64,000 nucleotides of DNA. It comes from Plesiocystis pacifica SIR-1. Lineage in GTDB: Bacteria; Myxococcota_A; Polyangia; Nannocystales; Nannocystaceae. The notes below the pieces were generated by a model, which did no database searches, was not told where the DNA came from, and saw only the letters and a program-made list of their open reading frames with translations. The DNA lies in NCBI RefSeq assembly GCF_000170895.1, contig NZ_ABCS01000006.1:62001-126000 (forward strand), in the 5' to 3' direction. The position numbers and the translations under genes are program-made. This document shows positions 8,849 to 18,100 of the stretch, in pieces; the stretch's first letter is position 1; each line of letters begins with the position of its first letter.

Positions 8849-10978
8849 ATGCCCATCCCACGCTCACCTCGAGCCCTCTTCCTGCTCCCGGCCTGCGCCC
8901 TACTCGCGGGCGCCGCGACCGGACTCGCCCCCGCCCAGGCCCACGCCAAGCTGCCCGGCTGGGGCATCGACGGTACCCCCGGCGTCACCGATGACTGGTG
9001 CTGGGGCCTGGGTCGGACCGCCTACGTCGGAGACTTCAACGGCGACGGCCTCGACGATCTGCTGTGCCACAACTCGGACAACGGCCGCCGACGCATCGAC
9101 TACGCCGACGACGCCTACAGCGGCTTTTGGGGCACGGACTGGGACAGCCTGGCGAACAGCAGCGCGAGCAACGACTGGTGCGAGGCCGCGGGCGAGGAGC
9201 TGTTCGTCGGCGACTTCAACGGCGACGGGCGCGACGACCTGATGTGCCGAGTCAAGCGCGGCTACACCAACGCTGGGCGCAAGCAGATCGACTTCGCCGA
9301 CGCCTACGGCCGCCTCGAGGGCGCGGACTTCGACACCCTCGACTTCCCCACCGCCGCCCAGACCTGGTGCACCAACGCCGGCGAAGAGGTCCACGTCGGT
9401 GACTTCAACGGCGACGCCAAGGACGACCTGCTGTGCTTCGTCAACCGCGGCTACGCCAACGCCGGCCGCAAGCGCATCGACTTCGCCAACAGCTCCGGCT
9501 CCTTCTTCGGCACCGAGTTCAACTCCCAGGACTACGCCAGCGCGGCCCAGACCTGGTGCACCAACGCCGGCGAGAGCCTGCACGTCGGGGATTTCAACGG
9601 CGACGCCAAGGACGACCTGCTGTGCTTCGTCAACCGCGGCTACACCAACGCGGGCCGCCGACGCATCGACTTTGCCAACAGCGCGGGCACCTTCTACGGC
9701 ACCGAGTTCAACTCCCAGGACCACGGCGGCGCGACCCAGGCCTGGTGCACCGCCTACGGCGACGAGGTCCACGTCGCCAGCGTCAACGGCGACGCCAAGG
9801 ACGACCTGCTGTGCGCCAACGGAGCCAACGGCTACGTGCACGTCGACCACGCCAACAGCGCGGGCACCTTCTTTGGATCCAACGGCGACACCCACTCGGA
9901 GAACTGGTGCACCAACGGCGGCGAGCGCTTCCACACCGGCGACTTCGACGGCGACGGCAAGGACGACGTGCTCTGCCACGACGACACCACCGGCTACCGC
10001 GGGCTCCGCTACGCCAACGACGCGGGCGACTTCCACAGCATCTGCTCCGACGACAGCAGCATGGGCGACGGCCTGCTCCCCGACCTGCCCGTGCACTTCA
10101 CCGTGCTCCCCGACCCCAACGACGCCCGCGTGCCCGGCCGCTCGACGCACATGCCCGCCGGCAACTCGACCCACACCAACCCCCTCGACGGCAGCGCCAT
10201 CAACAGCGACCCCACGGAGTACTTCGAGGTCGAGGTCGACCTGATGAACGAGCTGACCCAGTACTACATCCCCGACCTGGGCTGGAGCTATCCCTACACC
10301 TGCTGGGGCAGCGACTGCATCGGCTACGAGTACGACAGCCACATCCTCCACGACGAGATCGGCTTCACCACCTGCAGCGAGCTGATGAACTACGGCGAGA
10401 CCCCGACCCTGGACTACGCCGCGAACTGCTACGACCTCAAGCCCGCGAGCGAGGAGGAGTGCTTCCCCAACGCCTGCGACGGGCAGTTCGAGGACCAGGA
10501 CAACGGCTGGATGTACGGCTACGCCTGCGCCATCCGCAGCTGCGAGGACGAGCGCCTGCGCAAGCCTCACGCCCTCAACGTGATCGTCACCGATCGCTGC
10601 AGCTGGGACTTCCTGACCCCGGGCGGCATCAACGACGACGAGTGCGGGCTGTCCCTGTCCTTCGGCTTCAACGACGAGGACTTCTTCACGGGCTGGGACT
10701 ACGACCGCATGCTCCGCTACGACGGCCACGGCGGTCGGCCGCGCAGCGGCGCCCGGGGCCTCGAGCCCCACGAGCTCGGCCACGTCCTCGGCCTCGGCCA
10801 CACCTACGAGTGCGACCAAAAGAGCAACGCCATGCACAAGGACCCCGAGGGCGGGTGCGCCAGCAACGGCCAGGTGTGGCGCGACGACGGCTACTCGACG
10901 GACATCGCTAACGTCAACCAGGTCCACACCATGATCAGCGACGCCCGCGAGCGGGTCATCGCCTGGTCCTGCAACTGA
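8849..10978 (+). CDS. secreted FG-GAP/VCBS-repeat protein with metzincin-type metalloprotease domain
   Basis: The 709-residue protein begins with a signal peptide of about 33 residues ending AQAHA. Residues about 50-390 are seven tandem units of 54-63 residues, each with WC...VGDFNGDxxDDLLC, the calcium-binding FG-GAP/VCBS repeat pattern of integrin-like beta-propellers. The C-terminal half carries the zinc motif HELGHVLGLGH (His641, Glu642, His645, His651), with SNAMHKD about 13 residues later as a likely Met-turn. This HExxHxxGxxH form is that of metzincins such as pappalysins and matrixins. Cysteines are abundant, fitting an extracellular protein. An earlier in-frame GTG at 8780 would put 23 polar residues before the signal peptide, so the ATG is preferred. 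Confidence 0.88.
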   Translation: MPIPRSPRALFLLPACALLAGAATGLAPAQAHAKLPGWGIDGTPGVTDDWCWGLGRTAYVGDFNGDGLDDLLCHNSDNGRRRIDYADDAYSGFWGTDWDSLANSSASNDWCEAAGEELFVGDFNGDGRDDLMCRVKRGYTNAGRKQIDFADAYGRLEGADFDTLDFPTAAQTWCTNAGEEVHVGDFNGDAKDDLLCFVNRGYANAGRKRIDFANSSGSFFGTEFNSQDYASAAQTWCTNAGESLHVGDFNGDAKDDLLCFVNRGYTNAGRRRIDFANSAGTFYGTEFNSQDHGGATQAWCTAYGDEVHVASVNGDAKDDLLCANGANGYVHVDHANSAGTFFGSNGDTHSENWCTNGGERFHTGDFDGDGKDDVLCHDDTTGYRGLRYANDAGDFHSICSDDSSMGDGLLPDLPVHFTVLPDPNDARVPGRSTHMPAGNSTHTNPLDGSAINSDPTEYFEVEVDLMNELTQYYIPDLGWSYPYTCWGSDCIGYEYDSHILHDEIGFTTCSELMNYGETPTLDYAANCYDLKPASEEECFPNACDGQFEDQDNGWMYGYACAIRSCEDERLRKPHALNVIVTDRCSWDFLTPGGINDDECGLSLSFGFNDEDFFTGWDYDRMLRYDGHGGRPRSGARGLEPHELGHVLGLGHTYECDQKSNAMHKDPEGGCASNGQVWRDDGYSTDIANVNQVHTMISDARERVIAWSCN
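8996..9960 (+). repeat. tandem repeats encoding FG-GAP blades
   Basis: The tgg of the TGGTGC core recurs at 8996, 9176, 9365, 9554, 9743 and 9905, giving spacings of 180, 189, 189, 189 and 162 bases. The copies starting at 9365 and 9554 are nearly identical at the DNA level, which suggests recent duplication of propeller units. Confidence 0.85.
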
Positions 10979-11019
10979 ACCATCCCCCCGCCGAGGAGAC
11001 GCCGGGCCTGATCCCAAGA

Positions 11020-12201
11020 ATGAGGCCCGCGCGTCTGTTCTCGCGTAAGGCTGTCGACGGGCCCGCGTTGGCCAACGTGTCGCGTCTACCTCGTCCTCGC
11101 CTGCCCCTGTGCCTATCCCTGCTGAGCCTGCCCCTCGCCGCCTGCGGTGACCCCGAGGCAGACCCCGAGCCCGCCCCGATGGTCGACGCCTGGGAGGTCG
11201 TCGCCCAGGGCCCCGCCAGCGCGCTCGACTTCCTCGAGATCGGCTCGGCGCTGAGCGGAGACAACTTCGCCAACCGCGGCGACGTGACCATCGAGTACGT
11301 CGAGGGCACGGACCAGATCACCGTGGAGATGCAGCGCTTTGGCTCCTACGCCTCCACCGACCAACGGGACGAGAACTTCGCGCGCATCGAGGGCTGGGCC
11401 TACGACCAGAGCAGCCCCTCGATCCCCACGGCGGACATGGCCGCGATCGCCTGCTGGGCGCCCGAGACCAGCGGCTGCCACGTGTCCGTCTACTACGACG
11501 GCCAGTCCCAGCCCGTGCGCGCGGGCGCCAACTTCCGGGTCCAGATCCCCGTCGGCTGGCCGGGCGACCTGTCCGTCGAGACCGAGGACAACCTCGCCGA
11601 CGGCCCCACCACCTACCCGGACCGCAGCGACGTCCGCATCCTCGGCGCCAGGGGCAACGTCGACGTGCTGCTCGACTCGGGCAACGTCGACATCCGCCTC
11701 GACCCCGACATCCCCCACTACGCGGGCTGCTCCGACTCCCAGGCCTGCGAGGAGCACTTCGGCGTCGCGCCCGACCCCAACGAGGAGGAGCCCTTCGCGT
11801 GCGGCTGCGACACGCCCACGAACATCGCCGTGGAGAACCGCGCGGGGCAGTCCTCCAACGTGACCGTGGACGTCGCGACCGCCGACAACTGGTACACCGT
11901 GCAGCTCGAAAACCGCGGCGACTTCTCGGCGCAGAGCGACTTCATCTGCGACGCGGCGATCGAGTGCGCGGCCTTCGACGACTGCGCCATCGACCCCGAC
12001 TACGCGGCGACCGACAACGAGGAGCGGGCCGAGATCAACTTCCCCGGCGTCAACACCATCGAGGGCACCGGCATCCGCATCGTCGCAACGAGCGAGCAGT
12101 GCAGCTTCGTGCCCTACACCGAAGGGCCCGAGGACTTCGAGGCCGACCCCATGCCCGAGCAAAAGCGCGGCCAGCTCGACGTGTGCGTGGGCTGCCTCTA
12201 G
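11020..12201 (+). CDS. lipoprotein of unknown function, beta-rich, with DUF4097-like segment
   Basis: The product has a lipobox LAAC followed by an acidic/proline linker, so it is an exported lipoprotein. The middle holds DVRILGARGNVDVLLDSGNV, short alternating Gly-Asn-Val-Asp strands like those of DUF4097 putative adhesins, which form a beta-solenoid. There are about 14 cysteines, several in CxC or CGC arrangements (ACGCDTP, VCVGCL at the very end), consistent with disulfides outside the cell. The start is uncertain: the ATG at 11020 puts Cys at residue 43, whereas the in-frame GTG at 11077 would give a standard 24-residue lipoprotein signal. The gene converges on the desaturase gene, and the two stops are seven bases apart within one small palindrome. 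Confidence 0.82.
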   Translation: MRPARLFSRKAVDGPALANVSRLPRPRLPLCLSLLSLPLAACGDPEADPEPAPMVDAWEVVAQGPASALDFLEIGSALSGDNFANRGDVTIEYVEGTDQITVEMQRFGSYASTDQRDENFARIEGWAYDQSSPSIPTADMAAIACWAPETSGCHVSVYYDGQSQPVRAGANFRVQIPVGWPGDLSVETEDNLADGPTTYPDRSDVRILGARGNVDVLLDSGNVDIRLDPDIPHYAGCSDSQACEEHFGVAPDPNEEEPFACGCDTPTNIAVENRAGQSSNVTVDVATADNWYTVQLENRGDFSAQSDFICDAAIECAAFDDCAIDPDYAATDNEERAEINFPGVNTIEGTGIRIVATSEQCSFVPYTEGPEDFEADPMPEQKRGQLDVCVGCL

Positions 12202-12212
12202 CAAGCTGCTAG
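12198..12212. terminator. small palindrome containing both convergent stop codons
   Basis: A 6-bp stem CTAGCA/TGCTAG with loop AGC holds the TAG stop of the plus-strand lipoprotein gene and the TAG stop of the minus-strand desaturase gene. There is no T-run, so intrinsic termination is unproven. Confidence 0.35.
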
Positions 12213-13342
12213 TTGTTGGTGCAGTAGGCGTTTTCGCTCTGGTACGAGGTCGCGTCGGGCTGGCCGAGGCGTCGCAGGAAGCGGTAGTGCGAGCGCAGGG
12301 CCTGCGGCAGCGTGGGGATGACGCGGTACTCGACGTCGAACTCCGCGCAGGTCTCCGCGACGATCTTCGACAGGGCGGGATAGTGGATGTGCGAGACGGC
12401 CGGGAAGAGGTGGTGGACGACCTGGAAGTTGAGGCCGCCGACGTACCAGCTCAACAGGCGATTGTGCTGCGCGAAGTCCACGGTCGTGGCCAGCTGCAGG
12501 CGTGCGTGGTCCAGGCGCGGCCCACCAGGGGCGGGATGAACGAACTCGGCCTCTTCCACGCAGTGGGCCATCTGGAACACGATCGCGAGCGTCAGCCCCA
12601 GGCACAGCTGGGTCGTGACGTAGAACAGCAGGGTCGAAGCCCAGCCCACGGTCATCGCTGGGATGAGGAAGGCCCACGAGCAGTACACGACCTTCCCCGC
12701 CAAGAAGATGGCAACCTCCCTGCCCTTGGGGCGCGCGAGCTTGGTGGACCCGACCTTGCCCGTCCACAGCCGCCGCACGTCGTCGTAGAGCACCCAAACG
12801 AAGGGCAACAAGGCGTAGAGGGCCCAGATGTAGATGTGCTGGAAGCGGTAGGCGGCGCGGTACGGCGAGTTGCCGTGCATCCGCGCGAAGGGCTCGGTGT
12901 GAATGTCCTCGTCGACCCCCGTCACGTTGGGGTAGGTGTGGTGGACGAAGCCGTGCTTGTGCCGCCAGACGTAGGACGAGCCCCCGAGGAAGTCGAGGAC
13001 CGCCGCAGACGCGCGATTGAGCCACGGCTTGCGCGAGTAGGCGCGGTGGCCCCCATCGTGTTGAACGGCGAAGCCGAGGCCCGAGCAGGCCAGCCCAGTC
13101 GAGATTGCCAGCGCCATCGTCCCCAAGGCTCCCGGGCGGAGCACGAGGAAGGTGATGTAGCCGGCGAAGAACCAGGCGAAGATCAACGCGGTCTTGACGA
13201 TGATCCGGACGCCGCCGTCGCGGGTCTGTCCGGACTGCTCAAAGTAGTCGTCGACGCGCCGGCGTAGCTCCGATTGCAGGTCGGACCGACCGAAGCGAAC
13301 ATGTTGATCTCTCACCGCAGTAGTTGCCCACGGCGCGATCAC
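12209..13342 (-). CDS. membrane fatty-acid (acyl-CoA) desaturase
   Basis: A 377-residue integral-membrane desaturase with the three histidine boxes that bind the di-iron centre: HDGGH at 95-99, HKHGFVHH at 128-135 and QVVHHLF at about 320. The replacement of the first His in the third box by Gln (QxxHH) is the hallmark of front-end (delta-5/6) desaturases, which insert a double bond between an existing one and the carboxyl end. Four hydrophobic helices flank the boxes. No cytochrome b5 domain is fused, so electrons must come from a separate ferredoxin or b5. Myxobacteria of this kind are known for polyunsaturated fatty acids, which fits. The substrate and position of the double bond are inferred. 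Confidence 0.92.
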   Translation of the reverse strand: MIAPWATTAVRDQHVRFGRSDLQSELRRRVDDYFEQSGQTRDGGVRIIVKTALIFAWFFAGYITFLVLRPGALGTMALAISTGLACSGLGFAVQHDGGHRAYSRKPWLNRASAAVLDFLGGSSYVWRHKHGFVHHTYPNVTGVDEDIHTEPFARMHGNSPYRAAYRFQHIYIWALYALLPFVWVLYDDVRRLWTGKVGSTKLARPKGREVAIFLAGKVVYCSWAFLIPAMTVGWASTLLFYVTTQLCLGLTLAIVFQMAHCVEEAEFVHPAPGGPRLDHARLQLATTVDFAQHNRLLSWYVGGLNFQVVHHLFPAVSHIHYPALSKIVAETCAEFDVEYRVIPTLPQALRSHYRFLRRLGQPDATSYQSENAYCTNN

Positions 13343-13510
13343 GCCCGCAACACGAGTTTGGGCCTACGACATAACCGAGACGTGCAGCAAGCCGATCCTC
13401 GGTCGCCGGAGCGACTGCGGAAAGGGTTCACGTGAGTCCGCGCGGATCCTGCGCGCGAATGCGCCAACCGGAACGGGCTTCGGGCACGCGGTCCTCGCAC
13501 CAGCCGGCTG

Positions 13511-14122
13511 CTAGGTCTGGCGCCAGCTGGTCACGAACGAGCAGTACTCGTGCCCGTCGCTGACGCACTGCTCGCGCTGGACGTAGACCCCCTCGCAGCC
13601 CATGCCCTCGTAAATCGCGACCCCGCCAGCCGTGTACAGCTCGCAGGCGAGGGGGTGGTGCCCCTCCCAGTCCCAGATCTTCGCGCGCGCCCGGTGGCTG
13701 GCCAGGGTCTCGACCTCGAGCATCCCGTTGTCGTAGTAGCTGCGCCACAGCTCGTTGGCGAAGCGAGCGTAGCGCTCGGGGCTGGCCATCCACCGAAACA
13801 GCGCCCGGTAGACGCCCCCGAGGGTCGCGCCCATCACCGCCTCGGCCCCGTCGCGGATCAGGGCCTGGCGACCGACCCCGCGGTGCCGCGCCGCGATCAC
13901 GTCGAGCAGGGCGTTGATGGGCTCGGAGTCGTACCAGCGCGAGGCCAGCAGGCCCAGCGCGTCGTCCTCGACGTCCAGGCTGTGGAGCCACGCGTGCGGC
14001 CAATTCTCCGTCGCCGCGACCAGCTCCTTCGCGCCGTGACGCCCGACATAGAACGCGAAGAACTCCCGCAAGGCGGCGCCCTTGACCCGCGTGCGCGTGC
14101 GTTGATGCGACGAACCGTCCAT
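13511..14122 (-). CDS. DUF2378-like (myxobacterial paralogous family) protein
   Basis: A 203-residue soluble protein. The pattern MGATLGGVYRALFRWMASPERYARFANELWRSYYDNG, here cited only for its order of aromatic and charged helices, and the ending CEGVYVQREQCVSDGHEYC, resemble the DUF2378/TIGR02265 family that is expanded in myxobacteria and related to V4R and haem-NO-binding folds. V4R domains bind small hydrophobic ligands, and the C-terminal Cys-rich edge is typical. It is a single-gene unit on the minus strand, downstream of a 440-base gap. No partner or ligand can be named. Confidence 0.75.
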   Translation of the reverse strand: MDGSSHQRTRTRVKGAALREFFAFYVGRHGAKELVAATENWPHAWLHSLDVEDDALGLLASRWYDSEPINALLDVIAARHRGVGRQALIRDGAEAVMGATLGGVYRALFRWMASPERYARFANELWRSYYDNGMLEVETLASHRARAKIWDWEGHHPLACELYTAGGVAIYEGMGCEGVYVQREQCVSDGHEYCSFVTSWRQT

Positions 14123-14543
14123 GCTCCTTCGAGCCTAGGACCGCGCTCGGGGCCGTCCACTGCGATCGGGCCGCGGCTTGGGCCGGGCCGCGGGCGTGGG
14201 GATTTCGGGGAATGTCGACGGGGCGATTCGCCTCGCGAATCCGATCAAGAAAAGCACAGAGTGTCGTGTTTTAGCCGTCGAAGAATCAACATTTTCATTC
14301 TCCGACGCGCAAGGCGGTGAGCTGGCCAACCCGCGGCTCCGAGCCCGCCCGGGGCGGGGCGATTCGCCTCTGCGCAGGCGGAGTTTCCAGGTAAATCGAC
14401 GCCGCCCACGACCTCCCCCTCACACAGGCCCCACGCGCCGACAGCGCGAGCCTCTCAGGCCTTCGTCGCAGTCATCGATGTTCGGCGAGCCCCAGCTCCC
14501 AACGCGCGATCATGCGCGCCAACGCGAGCTCAGCTCAGCGCCA
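14123..14543. other. intergenic gap without recognisable gene
   Basis: About 420 bases between two minus-strand genes. Base composition between 14205 and 14310 is noticeably less GC-rich than elsewhere, which may mark the promoter of the DUF2378-like gene, but no convincing -35/-10 pair is seen. Short open frames on both strands have no start signals or family resemblance. Confidence 0.5.
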
Positions 14544-14568
14544 CCCGTGGGGGCAAAGCAGCAACTCA
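14544..14568 (-). repeat. short remnant of dispersed post-stop element (copy D)
   Basis: Reading on the minus strand, the stop codon of the cupredoxin-like gene is followed by GCTGCTTTGCCCCCACGGG. This is the same start as the three longer copies near 24,988, 51,723 and 54,182. The remainder of the element is not recognisable here. Confidence 0.5.
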
Positions 14569-15078
14569 GGCCTTGGGCACGACCTTGCCCTTGTACATGT
14601 TCATCCCGCACGCGAAGCCCAGCTCGCCCGACTCGGGCACCTCGACCTCGATCTCCACGGTCTCGTTGAGCGGCAGGTCCTTCTTCACGTCCATCGACGC
14701 GATCACCAGCTCCTGCCCGCAGCCGGCCTCGGTGGTCCGGGTGAAGGCCAGGGTCACCTTGGACTTGGGCGGCGCCTGGATCTCGGCGGGGTGGTAGCCG
14801 CCCGCGTCGACTTTGATCTCCGCCTTGCCGCCCGCCTCGACGCTGGCGACCTCGGCCTTGGCCTCACCGGCCGCGCCGTGGCCCGCGTGCGCGTCGGGCT
14901 TCTCGGCCTCGCCAGCCTTCTCGCCCTCTCGGTCGGCCTCGGCCTGCTTGTCCGAGGGCTCGTCCTTGCCTTCGGCCGTCGCCTCGACGGGCTCTTCCTT
15001 CTTGTCGCAAGCCGGAGCGAGGACGAGCGCGAAGATGGCGAACGAGGCGGTGAACACGGAGCTGCGGAGGCGGGTCAT
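14566..15078 (-). CDS. cupredoxin-like lipoprotein of metal-efflux operon
   Basis: The 170-residue protein has a lipobox LAPAC (Cys24), a charged linker with a His-Ala-Gly-His cluster, and from about residue 80 a cupredoxin-like domain. The Cys in EAGCGQEL and the end FACGMNMYKGKV match the compact Cys/Met-type metal site found in small cupredoxin-like domains next to heavy-metal P-type ATPases and RND pumps. It follows the RND gene by 36 bases and is the last gene of the CusCBA-type operon. A role as periplasmic copper or silver carrier, handing metal to the pump, is inferred from the domain and the operon. The copper ligands cannot be proved from sequence. Confidence 0.85.
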   Translation of the reverse strand: MTRLRSSVFTASFAIFALVLAPACDKKEEPVEATAEGKDEPSDKQAEADREGEKAGEAEKPDAHAGHGAAGEAKAEVASVEAGGKAEIKVDAGGYHPAEIQAPPKSKVTLAFTRTTEAGCGQELVIASMDVKKDLPLNETVEIEVEVPESGELGFACGMNMYKGKVVPKA

Positions 15079-15114
15079 CAGGCGCCCATCCTGCGCCAGA
15101 TCCCGAACGCCCGT

Positions 15115-18100
15115 CTACCCCCCAGTCGTCTCGTCGTCCGCCCCTTCGCCAGCCCCGGTGGTCTCCACCTGGGCGTCGGGGTCAGCCTCGCTCGGCTCGC
15201 TCGCGGGGGCCTGGGCACGACGCAGCCGCCCCTCCTCGACCAGGCACCACAGCACCGGGACCACGAACAGGGTCAGCAGCTCGATGGTCATGCCGCCGAC
15301 GATGGGCAGGGCCATGGGCGCCATGACGTCGCTGCCCTTGCCCGTCGAGCTCAGCACCGGCAGCAGCGCGAGCAGCGTGGTCGCCGTGGTCATCAGGCAG
15401 GGTCGAACGCGGCGCACCCCGGCCTCGAAGGTGCGCTCGCGGACCTGCGCGACGGTGGTCGGCGGCGCGGCGGCGAAGCGCTGCTCGAGGTAGGTCGCCA
15501 TCACCACGCCGTCGTCGGTGGCCACGCCGATGAGCGCGATGACCCCGACCCAGACCGCGACCGAGAGGTTGACCGAGTGGACGGAGAACAGCGCGCGCAG
15601 GTCCGCGCCGAACAGCTCGCCGTTCAAGAAGCCCGGCTGACCCCAGGCCCACAGCAGCAAGAAGCCGCCGGCCACGGCCACGAGCACGCCGGAGTAGATC
15701 ATCGCGCTGACCACCACCCGGCGAAAGCGCAGCTGCAAGAGCACGAACACCAGCGCCAGGGCCACGGGGATCAGCACGGCCAGCCGGGCCTCGCTGCGCA
15801 GCTGGCTCTCGTAGCTCCCCGCGAAGCGGTAGCTGACGCCCTCGGGCAAGAGCAGCTCGCCGCTGGCCAGGGCCTGCTCGAGGCGCGCCGCCGCGGCCTC
15901 GACGGCCTCGACCTCGGCGACCTCGGGCGCGCGATCGAAGAGCACGTAGCCCGTGGTGAAGGTGTCCTCAGACTTGATGACCTGCGGGCCGCGGACGTAG
16001 CGAATGTCGGCGAGCTGGGCCAGCAGCACGGGCTCGCGGCCGCCCACGGCGATGGGCAGGCGCTCGATCGCCGGCAGCGAGTCTCGCTCCTCTCGCATGT
16101 AGCGCACGCGGACCGCGTAGCGCTCGCGCCCCTCGACGGTCCGCGTCAGCGCCATGCCGCCCAGGGCGACCTGCAGCTGGTGTTGGACCTCGGCGATGGT
16201 CAGGCCCTGGTGGGCGATCTCGCGGCGATCGAGCTCGATCTCCAAGTAGGGCTTGCCGATCATCCGCTCGGCGAACACGGTCTCGGCCCGGACCTCGGGG
16301 ACCTCGCGCAGGAGCTGCTCGACGGCCAGGCCGAAGCGCTCGATGGACTCGAGGTCGGGGCCCGCGATCTTGACGCCCATGGGCGCCCGCATGCCGCTTT
16401 GCAGCATGACCATGCGGGCCTGGATGGGCATGAGCACGGGCGCGCTGGTGACCCCGGGGAGCTCGGCGGCCGCGACGATCTCGTCCCAGATGTCCCGCGG
16501 GCTGTGGATGTGCTCGCGCCACTGCCGGACCCGGCGGCCCTCGGCGTCCACGCCGTACTCGGGCACGTAGGTCACCACCGTCTCGATCATCGACACCGGC
16601 GCGGGATCCAGCGCGCTGTCGACCCGCCCGAGCTTGCCGACCACGCGATCGACCTCGGGCACCTCGGCGATGGCCGCGTCCATGACCTGCAGCATCTCGA
16701 GGGCCTGGCCCATGGACGCGTGGGGCATGGTCGTGGGCATGTAGAGGAACGCGCCCTCGTCGAAGGGCGGCATGTACTCCCGGCCCAGGCCCGGCGCGAG
16801 GGCGTCGAGCTTGGCGAGGGTCGCGTCCGCCTCGAGGGTGTCCACGTCGACCTCGGCGACCTCCTCGGCGATCCGTCCGACCCCCAGCCACACCGTCAGC
16901 CCGGCGCCCACGACCAGGGTCGGCGCGATCAGGAACAGGCCCTTGTGGGCCAAAAACACGCGCAGCAAGGCGGGGTAGAGCCAGGCGAACAGGCGCAGGG
17001 AGCCGAGCACCAGGCCGAGCACCACCCCGACGAACAGCGCGTTGCCCAGGGTGCCCCCCTCGGGACCCAGGGGCAACCAGTCGAGGGTCAGGGCCAGGCC
17101 CACGGCGAGCGCCGCGATCGCGAGCTCGAGGGCGTCGAGGGCTGTCACGAGGGCGCTCGACAGCGCGGGGCGGACCAGGCGGTAGACGCCCATGGCGACC
17201 ACCAAGAGCCCGGCGAGGGGGCTGAGCTGCCAGGCGAGGACCAGGCCCAGGGCGACGAGCAGCCAGTCGCGCAGGTGCTGGACGTGGAGGGGTCGGAGCC
17301 CCGGCTCGGGCTGACGACGCAGGACCACGAAGGCCACCGAGGGCAGCACGAACACCGCCAGGCCCAGGGCGCCGAGCATGGCGAAGGTCTTGGTCAGCGC
17401 CAGGGGCGTGAACAGTCGGGCCTCGCCGGCCTGCAGGGCGAACACCGGCAGGAAGCTGACCACCGTCGTGAGCACCGAGGTGACCACCGCGGGGGCGACC
17501 TCTGCCGCCGCCTTGCGGACCGCGGCCTCCCGGGCGCCGGGGTCGGGGTCGGGGTTCGGGCCCAGCTCGCGCAGGCGCTCGCTGATGTTCTCCGTGAACA
17601 CGATGCCGATGTCGACCATCGTGCCGATCGCAATCGCGATCCCGCCGAGGGCCATGACGTTGGCGTCGACCCCCGCGGCCTTCATGATCACGAAGGTCGC
17701 GAGCACCCCCAGGGGCAAGAGCCCGGCGATCAACATGCTGCTGCGCAGGTCTCGGAGCAGCACCAGGACCACGATCAGCGTGACCAGGATCTCCTGCCAC
17801 AGCGCCGTCGACAGGGTGTCGAGGGTCTCGTGGATCAGCTGGGTGCGGTCGTAGAAGGGGACGATGGTGACCTGGCTGGTCCGCCCGTCGTCGAGCTGCT
17901 TGCGCGGCAGCCCCGGCTGGATCTCGTCGATGCGCGCCTTGACGGCCTCGATGGTCTCGAGGGGGTTGGCGCCAAAGCGGGCCACGACCACGCCGCCGAC
18001 GACCTGGGCGCCCGCGTCGTCGAGGGCCCCGCGGCGCTGGGCCGGGCCCAGGCCGACCCGGGCGACGTCGCGGACGCGGATCGGCACATGGTTGCGCGCG

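Noticed and set aside
14205..14310. Degenerate copy of the dispersed element (TTTTAGCCGTCG)
   Set aside because: Only about 12 bases match and the surroundings do not, so chance cannot be excluded.
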